Below are positions 51,772 through 53,810 of a stretch of DNA of 53,810 bases, piece after piece. The stretch comes from an uncultured Flavobacterium sp. (GTDB lineage Bacteria; Bacteroidota; Bacteroidia; Flavobacteriales; Flavobacteriaceae), in assembly GCA_913061465.1 (NCBI GenBank), contig CAJXSU010000008.1:1-53810 (forward strand), given 5' to 3'. Each line of letters starts with the position of its first letter. The stretch's first letter is position 1. Below the pieces are notes generated by a model. That model saw only the letters and a program-made list of their open reading frames with translations. It was not told the origin of the DNA and searched no databases. The position numbers were made by a program, and so were the translations under genes.

Positions 51772-53810
51772 TTATCTTATTAGAGAAAAATTACTTGTTT
51801 CAATTATTATTCTTTTATTTTCATTCATAGGTACTAATTTTATTGACACCCAATAGTCATTAGGAGGCATTAATTTCCCGTCATAAGTTCCATCCCAACC
51901 GCTATCAAAAGAATTTAACTTTTTTAAAATTTTACCATAGCGATTATAAATATTAACTTCAATTATTTTATAATTACTTATATTATTCCATTTAATATTC
52001 CATGTATCATTAATACCATCACCATTTGGTGTGAAAAATTTTGGAATATTTAATTCAGGTTTTGTTATTTGAATTTCTTCAGGAGTAATTACATTTATCT
52101 TTAATATTCCTTCTGAAGATAATACACCATCTGAAACTGAATAATTTATTACTTCTGCACCAATGAAATTTGGTACTGGAGTATAATCTATTGAGAACTC
52201 ATCTACATTAACAATAACTGTTCCTGTCCCTGAAGTACTGACTGATATTAGTCTTAGCGGGTCTCCATCTATATCTATATCATTTGCAATAACATCTATG
52301 CTTGTTGTCATTGCATTCTCTAAAACAGTTGCAGAATCCTCATTGGCTATAGGTGCGTCATTTACTGGAGTGATTGTAATTGTCAATATTCCTTCGGAAG
52401 TTAATAAACCATCGGATACCGTGTAAGTAACTTCTTCAGTCCCATTGTAATTTATTGCTGGGGTATACTCTAGTAACTCTCCGTTGATAGTGACTGTTCC
52501 AGTTCCTGAAGTAATGGTTGATAATAGTGTTAGCGAGTCTACTTCATCATCTGTATCATTTGCAAGAACATCGATGCTTGTTGCCTCTGCATCCTCTAAA
52601 ACTGTTGTAGTATCAGCAACAGCTACTGGAGCGTCATTCACTGGAGTAACTACTATCGTAAAGATTTGGGTCGCAGTTAAAGCGCCATCTCCATCATCGG
52701 TTGCAGTAATTGTAATCTCTGAACCTGTATCTCCTTCTGTGGGGGTACCTGATAATGTATTCCCAGATAATGTTAACCAACTAGGTAATCCAGTTGCACT
52801 AACTGTTACTACATCTTCATCAACATCTTCTGTGGTAATTTCATAAGAGTATGCTACATCTTCGGTAGCTGTGGTAACTGATGTGGAGGTAATCGTTGGG
52901 GCATCATTTACTGGAGTGATTGTAATTGTCAATATTCCTTCGGAAGTTAATAAACCATCGGATACCGTGTAAGTAACTTCTTCAGTCCCATTGTAATTTA
53001 TTGCTGGGGTATACTCTAGTAACTCTCCGTTGATAGTGACTGTTCCAGTTCCTGAAGTAATGGTTGATAATAGTGTTAGCGAGTCTACTTCATCATCTGT
53101 ATCATTTGCAAGAACATCGATGCTTGTTGCCTCTGCATCCTCTAAAACTGTTGTAGTATCAGCAACAGCTACTGGAGCGTCATTCACTGGAGTAACTACT
53201 ATCGTAAAGATTTGGGTCGCAGTTAAAGCGCCATCTCCATCATCGGTTGCAGTAATTGTAATCTCTGAACCTGTATCTCCTTCTGTGGGGGTACCTGATA
53301 ATGTATTCCCAGATAATGTTAACCAACTAGGTAATCCAGTTGCACTAACTGTTACTACATCTTCATCAACATCTTCTGTGGTAATGGTATAAGTATATGC
53401 TATATCCTCTGTGGCTGTGGTAACAGCTGTGGAGGTAATCGTTGGAGCATCATTCACTGGAGTAACAACTATCGTAAAGATTTGGGTCGCAGTTAAAGCG
53501 CCATCTCCATCATCGGTTGCTGTGATCGTAATCTCTGAACCTATGTCTCCTTCTGTGGGAGTACCTGATAATGTATTTCCAGATAATGTTAACCAACTAG
53601 GTAATCCAGTTGCACTGACTGTTACTAGATCTTCATCTACATCTTCTGTGATAATGGTATACGTGTATGCTATATCTTCGGTGGCCTCGGTAACGGCTGT
53701 GGAGGTAATCGTTGGGGCATCATTCACTGGGGTGACTACTATCGTAAAGGTTTGTGTCGCAGTTAAAGCGCCATCTCCATCATCGGTTGCTGTGATCGTA
53801 ATCTCTGAAC
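51772..53810 (-). CDS. Giant type IX-secreted repeat protein, C-terminal part (incomplete)
   Basis: The frame is open to the window edge, so the N-terminus is missing; 679 residues are visible. From the edge inward come a partial and two full putative-Ig (He_PIG-like) units of 90 aa (core ATGLPSWLTLSGNTLSGTP). They are followed by a 92-aa cadherin-like unit (core LANDTDDEVDSLTLLSTITS), another He_PIG unit, another cadherin-like unit and a third, diverged one. The end (about the last 95 residues) is a gliding-type T9SS type B domain with FFTPNGDGINDTW and a GWDGTYDG-PNDYW pattern. It is probably a very large surface adhesin. An internal ATG at 53725-53727 is not a real start. Confidence 0.93.
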   Translation of the reverse strand, partial: SEITITATDDGDGALTATQTFTIVVTPVNDAPTITSTAVTEATEDIAYTYTIITEDVDEDLVTVSATGLPSWLTLSGNTLSGTPTEGDIGSEITITATDDGDGALTATQIFTIVVTPVNDAPTITSTAVTTATEDIAYTYTITTEDVDEDVVTVSATGLPSWLTLSGNTLSGTPTEGDTGSEITITATDDGDGALTATQIFTIVVTPVNDAPVAVADTTTVLEDAEATSIDVLANDTDDEVDSLTLLSTITSGTGTVTINGELLEYTPAINYNGTEEVTYTVSDGLLTSEGILTITITPVNDAPTITSTSVTTATEDVAYSYEITTEDVDEDVVTVSATGLPSWLTLSGNTLSGTPTEGDTGSEITITATDDGDGALTATQIFTIVVTPVNDAPVAVADTTTVLEDAEATSIDVLANDTDDEVDSLTLLSTITSGTGTVTINGELLEYTPAINYNGTEEVTYTVSDGLLTSEGILTITITPVNDAPIANEDSATVLENAMTTSIDVIANDIDIDGDPLRLISVSTSGTGTVIVNVDEFSIDYTPVPNFIGAEVINYSVSDGVLSSEGILKINVITPEEIQITKPELNIPKFFTPNGDGINDTWNIKWNNISNYKIIEVNIYNRYGKILKKLNSFDSGWDGTYDGKLMPPNDYWVSIKLVPMNENKRIIIETSNFSLIR
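52358..53385 (-). repeat. Long tandem repeat inside the giant gene (546-bp period)
   Basis: 52358-52839 and 52904-53385 (482 bp each) appear identical, at a shift of exactly 546 bp (182 codons: one 90-aa plus one 92-aa domain). Outside this the copies diverge by scattered substitutions. Additional He_PIG units with fewer matches follow up to the window edge. Such identity within a gene signals recent duplication or gene conversion, and also makes assembly copy number unreliable. Confidence 0.92.

Noticed and set aside
52484..52846. Antisense 120-aa open frame, repeated at 53030-53392
   Set aside because: It mirrors the repeat units of the giant adhesin gene on the other strand; Ser/Val-rich shadow of the coding strand.
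51772..53810. CRISPR-like periodicity
   Set aside because: Repeats are protein domains of 270-276 bp with open frame throughout, without short repeats and unique spacers.

Overview
The window looks like a chromosomal contig from a low-GC member of the Bacteroidota, most likely a marine Flavobacteriaceae species. The reasons are AT-rich DNA, -7 promoter elements of the Bacteroidota type (TAnnTTTG) in front of several genes, many short lipoproteins with an N-terminal SCS/SCN-type lipobox, type IX secretion C-terminal domains (type A on a GH16 glucanase, gliding-type/type B on a giant repeat protein), and family signatures typical of that class (DUF1599, DUF4293 beside rho, a BT_3928-like DoxX protein). 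The first 46 bases are not genomic: they read as the end of an Illumina P5 adapter, an 8-base index and the Nextera read-1/mosaic-end sequence.

Layout. 0.3-2.6 kb: two small conserved genes, tRNA-Arg(ACG) with a duplicated terminator and a second copy of its own 3' end, a membrane protein and a lipoprotein. 2.9-6.7 kb (minus strand): a housekeeping run of hypothetical-clpS-prmA-tpiA-TlpA thioredoxin-DppB-type permease. 6.8-25.7 kb: pyrF, then a catabolic stretch with a secreted GH16 beta-glucanase, urocanate hydratase (hutU), a fused isobutyryl-CoA mutase (icmF), and a group of exported peptide hydrolases (amidohydrolase, M14 carboxypeptidase, two S15/CocE peptidases). 25.8-33 kb: crcB, DoxX, DUF1599, LOG, folP, cdaA, an ABC exporter, truA and a YfcE phosphoesterase. 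33-36.4 kb: an apparent two-component locus with a TPR histidine kinase, a lipoprotein and a LuxR-type regulator. 36.5-46.6 kb: DUF4293, rho, a PpiD-like foldase, and a tight operon coaX-outer membrane protein-TPR protein-lptC-small membrane protein-CorC/HlyC.

At 46.70 kb lies tRNA-Phe(GAA). Its last bases are repeated exactly (20 bp) at 50.67 kb, and the 3.9 kb between the copies looks like an integrated element or its remnant. Both ends carry the same paired GTTGCTC direct repeat (12-bp period), as expected of recombinase arm sites. A terminator hairpin stands directly after each att copy, so the outer one may be the displaced original tRNA terminator. The only recombination-like gene is a short fusion of an integrase arm-binding domain to an excisionase-like HTH; no catalytic integrase domain is present. 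The cargo is a same-strand set of unrecognised small genes. Three start with the same MG(I/F)FDFFK leader, two of them sharing a perfect 52-bp repeat across the start codon. One is a DUF285 (BspA-like) repeat protein with no signal peptide, and another seems to be cut short by an A8 homopolymer frameshift. This is the least explained part of the window and the best candidate for something undescribed.

51-53.8 kb holds a DUF6090 membrane protein and the 3' end of a giant type IX-secreted adhesin-like gene. That gene contains an apparently perfect 482-bp repeat at a 546-bp period and runs off the right edge inside another repeat unit, which may be why the contig stops there.
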